DNA from: Spirogloea muscicola
Taxonomy: Eukaryota; Streptophyta; Zygnematophyceae; Spirogloeales; Spirogloeaceae
DNA: 18,573 bases
Assembly: GCA_009602725.1 (NCBI GenBank)
Contig: WELB01000002.1
Coordinates: forward strand, 624,710 to 643,282
Reading direction: 5' to 3'
Made by a program: the position numbers and the translations under genes. The notes beneath the pieces were generated by a model. It searched no databases. It saw only the letters and a list, made by a program, of their open reading frames with translations, and was not told where the DNA came from. Below, in pieces: positions 17,821 through 18,573 of this stretch; position 1 is the first letter of the stretch, and every line of letters begins with the position of its first letter.

Positions 17821-18115
17821 CTCTCGTACTCGCGCCGCACGGCGCTCGCCACGCGGGCCCTCAGGCGGACGCCAGCACCGCTACCGCCGCCACCGCCGCC
17901 GCCGCCGTCGCCGTTGCCGCCGCCGCCACCGCCGGCGGACGACGCGCGCTCGGGAGCAACAGCCGCATAAGTGCGGGGTATCCGGTAACGTGCTCGTCGA
18001 TGCTCTTTGGACGTTAAGATCATCAAGTGTCACTCTGTAAAGCGCAACAGCTGTAATGGATTTTCGGTTTGGCCAATTCTGCTTCGTAGACCCATCAATC
18101 TCCGATGACGACGTA
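17821..18115 (-). promoter_or_regulatory. upstream region of the DUF2470 gene with CCG microsatellite
   Basis: A (CCG)n/(CCGCCA)n run at about 17880-17937 lies 60-120 bases upstream of the start codon, probably in the 5' UTR. An ATG at 18021-18023 (minus) opens a Gly-rich frame, out of phase with exon 1, that stops at 17793. It could be an upstream ORF. No TATA box was recognised. Confidence 0.35.
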
Positions 18116-18117
18116 CC

Positions 18118-18158
18118 CCGTCGGGCTGGCTTTTTCCACAGCCCTCGCCCCTTTTAGG
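18118..18158 (+). repeat. arm of the fold-back family
   Basis: GTCGGGCTGGC, TTTTTCCACAGCCCTCGCCCC, TTTTAGGCA. It abuts the LINE fragment that follows, as if one inserted beside or truncated the other. Confidence 0.55.
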
Positions 18159-18573
18159 CATCCCTTCCCACACGAATGGGCGGCCTGGGCTGCCGGTCAC
18201 TTGAACAGACGGCGCAGGCAGCCTTTCTCGGTTGCTGGCACCAGGTTGCCTCCCTTCTTCCCTTGCGCTTCCCTTGCCTGGCCGGCCCTGCAGCCGAGGT
18301 GGAGGAAGGCTCCTTGGCATTCCAAGTACAACTGAGGAGCATCCGGGAGTCAGCACTCGGCTCCTTCCCGTCCCTACAACCCCTCCTCACCCCCTTCTCA
18401 GCGCTTGCTCAAGCACCAGACAAAGCGGCACAGGCCAGACTCGTTGCGGCAGTTGAGGACGAGCGTCGCAAGGCGTTGAGGACGATGCCGGATATCAAGA
18501 CCAATCCAAGGAGTCTGGCACGTCTCACATCGCTCGCAACGCCTGGGGCAACGGATTGGCTCACCACACACGC
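18158..18573 (+). pseudogene. LINE reverse-transcriptase ORF, region after the RT domain, open at window edge
   Basis: The frame opens after a TAG at 18155-18157 and stays open to the last base (138 codons). It reads SLPTRMGGLGCRSLEQ, AFLGCWHQVASLLPLRFP, then ARLTSLATPGATDWLTTHA. This order (LP-x-x-x-GGLG-x-RS, then AFL-x-x-W, then RL-x-S-x-x-x-PGA-x-x-WL) is typical of the segment between the RT domain and the C-terminal zinc finger of RLE-type plant/algal LINEs. It would directly precede the kind of sequence seen at 4370-5157. The 5' part is missing, ending at the adjoining fold-back arm. The first ATG in frame is 18176, but it is unlikely to be a true start. Confidence 0.65.

Overview
The window looks like nuclear DNA of a green-lineage eukaryote. 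A GC-rich green alga, possibly trebouxiophyte-like, is my best guess, but the sequence does not settle this. The reasons are two multi-exon genes with GT-AG introns (mostly 58-350 nt), plastid-transit-like N-termini rich in Ala/Arg/Ser, a second gene whose motifs match a land-plant/green-algal DUF2470 family, and Ty1/copia and RLE-type LINE fragments. I see no bacterial-style operons, RNA genes or CRISPR array.

Layout. Positions 1-4300 and 5160-6920 are repeat-rich and effectively geneless. They hold a poly-T plus (TC)n tract at the left edge, a 156-bp gap-free inverted repeat bounding about 1.85 kb (917-2764), many copies of a short fold-back element with a GGGCTGGC/CAGCCC hairpin, and several 58-79 bp tandem repeats. 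The C-terminal part of a LINE ORF (zinc finger plus restriction-like endonuclease region) lies at 4213-5157. A related LINE fragment is open at the right edge (18158-18573). A decayed copia RNase H tail lies at 6920-7130 on the minus strand.

Two genes could be rebuilt exon by exon, both on the minus strand and in tandem. Gene A (12756-7984, 10 exons, 457 aa) encodes a putatively plastid-targeted seven-bladed WD40 protein. Gene B (17820-13586, 11 exons, 796 aa) encodes a large DUF2470 protein of the plant family often mislabelled as PPR. In both, all exon phases close without a frameshift.

The most unusual feature sits in intron 2 of gene A. That intron is 1190 nt, while the other eight are 186-342 nt. 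It carries a copia gag ORF (225 aa, uninterrupted) plus an inverted, truncated second copy of its 5' end. The two form a near-perfect palindrome (234-bp arms, 31-bp spacer, one mismatch seen). Any pre-mRNA of gene A would contain this as a long hairpin, so the intron is a candidate source of siRNA against the copia family. This last step is inference. I see no functional link between genes A and B beyond shared orientation and probable plastid targeting.
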